Assembly (NCBI RefSeq): GCF_000159955.1
Contig: NZ_GG695973.1
Span: forward strand, 225,068-241,760
Source: Paenibacillus sp. oral taxon 786 str. D14
GTDB taxonomy: Bacteria; Bacillota; Bacilli; Paenibacillales; Paenibacillaceae
Direction: 5' to 3'
Length of the DNA stretch: 16,693 bases
The notes under the pieces are model-generated. The model was not told where the DNA came from. It did no database searches and was given only the letters and a program-made list of their open reading frames with translations. The translations under genes were made by a program, and so were the position numbers. Positions 15,704-16,693 of the stretch are shown piece after piece; positions within the stretch are counted from its first letter, which is position 1, and each line of letters opens with the position of its first letter.

Positions 15704-15780
15704 GGATGATCTCTCCTTTTTATTTATTGGGTAGCAGAATGGGTAAAATTCCGAAACGGCAGATCATTATCCAATCAAAG

Positions 15781-16413
15781 CTAAACACCAAGCAAACCAA
15801 AAAATTCGAATCTGGCCGTCTCCGCGGCAAGCTGCTGAGCCGTTTTGGATTCGATCCCGCTGCCTGGCGGCGCGAACCCGAGCAACCAACGTGAAATGAC
15901 GCCTTCGATCAAGCTCATAATCATCGTGGCACGGAATTCAGCATCGATGGAAGCCGGGAGCATGCCTAACTCAATCGCCCTGCGAATGTTAAGAAGAAAA
16001 GAGTTCTCCATAGCTGCTCTCGTTTCCCGGATCGCATGGCGAATCGTTTCAACCCCTTCACCTCTGCCGAAAATAAGCTCTATTAAATACCGGTTGGATT
16101 CGGCAAACCGAAACAGACTTTCCAGCAGAGCTTCGGAGGCATGTACCATGTCCTGCACCGATCCTGCTTCCCGTCGGTATCCATGACGGATGACGTCAAG
16201 CAATTTTTCCCGGCCTTCCTTCACAATTTCCAGCGCAATCGCTTCTTTGCTTTTGAAGTACCAGTAGAACGTCCCTTGAGCCACACCCGCCTCAGCGACA
16301 ATATCGGAAATTTTTGTTGCATGATAGCCATCCTTGGCAAATCGCTTCATGGCAATTTGCAGAATATGCTCTCTGCGATCACTGTTGATTTGGGCTTCTT
16401 TCTCTCCGCTCAA
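15781..16413 (-). CDS. TetR/AcrR-family transcriptional regulator
   Basis: A roughly 210-residue regulator. The N-terminal helix-turn-helix is clear: HILQIAMKRFAKDGYHATKI, then DIVAEAGVAQGTFYWYFKSKEAIALEI, typical of TetR proteins. The rest is a helical ligand-binding and dimerisation domain without recognisable specificity; IEGVISRWLLGFAPPG near the C-terminus is in the style of the FadR/YsiA-like group. The chosen start is TTG at 16413, six bases after GGGGTGGGA; an in-frame ATG at 16431 has no SD, so the N-terminus is uncertain by six residues. It has its own promoter with palindromes. No terminator separates it from the amino acid transporter genes that follow, so it may head that operon. 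Confidence 0.92.
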   Translation of the reverse strand: MSGEKEAQINSDRREHILQIAMKRFAKDGYHATKISDIVAEAGVAQGTFYWYFKSKEAIALEIVKEGREKLLDVIRHGYRREAGSVQDMVHASEALLESLFRFAESNRYLIELIFGRGEGVETIRHAIRETRAAMENSFLLNIRRAIELGMLPASIDAEFRATMIMSLIEGVISRWLLGFAPPGSGIESKTAQQLAAETARFEFFGLLGV

Positions 16414-16434
16414 TCTGTTCCCACCCCACATGAT

Positions 16435-16444
16435 TGACTAGTCA
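16435..16444. promoter_or_regulatory. Palindrome TGACTAGTCA, candidate TetR operator
   Basis: A perfect 10-bp palindrome flanked by further GACT/AGTC repeats (TGACTGACTAGTCA on the minus strand), in the leader just upstream of the TetR coding region. TGAC/GTCA-type arms are common in TetR-family operators, and the position fits autoregulation; binding is inferred. Confidence 0.6.
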
Positions 16445-16457
16445 GTCAGTTTGTAAT

Positions 16458-16475
16458 TAAATCCTATAGGATTTA
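16458..16475. promoter_or_regulatory. 18-bp perfect palindrome over the TetR promoter -10 box
   Basis: TAAATCCTATAGGATTTA is a perfect 18-bp palindrome that covers the -10 hexamer and half the spacer of the promoter. It is a second candidate binding site, distinct in sequence from the TGACTAGTCA site. Confidence 0.55.
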
Positions 16476-16489
16476 TATGATATTGTCAA
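16461..16489 (-). promoter_or_regulatory. Promoter of the TetR gene
   Basis: On the minus strand a consensus TTGACA (16484-16489) is followed after 17 bases by TAGGAT (16461-16466). It has a strong -35 and moderate -10 for a SigA promoter, about 30 bases before the ATG at 16431. Confidence 0.65.
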
Positions 16490-16542
16490 CCCATGAATGA
16501 ATTACGCAAAATCATGACCCATTCAAATCGCTATGGAAACAA

Positions 16543-16581
16543 AAAAAGCGAGTTCTGCGCAGCAACGCAAACCCGCTTTTT
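16543..16581 (-). terminator. Intrinsic terminator after the sigma factor gene
   Basis: AAAAAGCGAGTT...GCG and CGCAAACCCGCTTTTT form a long stem with small mismatches. T-tracts follow on either strand (seven T on the minus strand). It lies about 30 bases past the stop codon of the partial gene at the window edge. Confidence 0.8.
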
Positions 16582-16610
16582 ACATCATCATATTTCAATC
16601 AACCGCAACA

Positions 16611-16693
16611 TTATTTCTTCTTATAAAACTCATGATACAGCTTCATGAGCGCTCGCTTCTCAATTCGTGACACGTAGCTGCGGCTAATGCCGA
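16611..16693 (-). CDS. sigK: RNA polymerase sporulation sigma factor, C-terminus (partial, SigK-like)
   Basis: Only the last 26 codons are in the window; the 5' part lies beyond the right edge. The translated end contains GISRSYVSRIEKRALMKLYH and finishes FYKKK. This is the region 4.2 recognition helix of a sigma-70 family factor; ISRSYVSRIEKRALMK followed by HEF closely matches my memory of SigK, the late mother-cell sporulation sigma factor, whereas SigE reads ISQSYISRLEKR. It indicates an endospore former. SigK versus a close paralogue cannot be settled from so short a piece. Confidence 0.8.
   Translation of the reverse strand, partial: GISRSYVSRIEKRALMKLYHEFYKKK

Noticed and set aside
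1..16693. Mobile elements, CRISPR arrays, tRNA or rRNA genes
   Set aside because: No transposase or integrase frame, no regularly spaced repeats, and no cloverleaf or rRNA-like sequence was seen; repeated elements are limited to the operators described.

Overview
The window looks like chromosomal DNA from an endospore-forming, low-to-mid GC Firmicute, most likely Paenibacillus or a close relative. Three things point there: strong AGGAGG-type ribosome binding sites with some TTG and GTG starts, a lipoprotein/LplB-type/YtcP-type importer lacking its own ATPase, and the C-terminus of a SigK-like sporulation sigma factor at the right edge. The genus is inferred from protein style; no rRNA or other marker is present. 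All 14 genes I accept, including the partial one, lie on the minus strand, so transcription runs from high to low coordinates.

Region A (about 1-9720) is a fructan or fructo-oligosaccharide utilisation locus. A LacI-family regulator (8667-9635) sits upstream of a five-gene operon: two permeases (7482-8435, 6573-7469), a substrate-binding lipoprotein (4829-6463), a fructokinase fused in frame to a GH32 beta-fructosidase (2343-4808), and a second GH32 protein with an N-terminal LamG domain (57-2339). Neither GH32 protein has a signal peptide. The layout therefore suggests uptake of intact oligosaccharides, cleavage in the cytoplasm, and immediate phosphorylation of fructose. Four almost identical 16-bp palindromes control the locus: two flank the presumed operon promoter exactly 105 bp apart, and two lie at the regulator's own promoter.

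Region B (9747-11768) is a compact three-gene operon of ABC-2-type ATPase, permease and YtrA-like GntR regulator, with overlapping reading frames. It has a clear promoter carrying a 9-5-9 inverted-repeat operator and ends at a perfect hairpin terminator.

Region C (11791-16489) holds, in transcription order, a TetR-family regulator, a polar amino acid ABC importer (binding lipoprotein, permease, ATPase), an OsmC-family protein and a manganese catalase, ending at a strong terminator. The mix suggests a link between amino acid (possibly cystine) uptake and peroxide or thiol defence, but this rests on gene order alone. The TetR promoter contains two perfect palindromes.

Region D (16543-16693) is a terminator followed by the last 26 codons of a SigK-like sigma factor.

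The most notable features are the kinase-GH32 fusion, the non-canonical catalytic motif (Glu in place of the nucleophile Asp) in the neighbouring LamG-GH32 protein, and the operator arrangement. No mobile element, CRISPR array, tRNA or rRNA was seen, and no gap between genes exceeds 300 bases.
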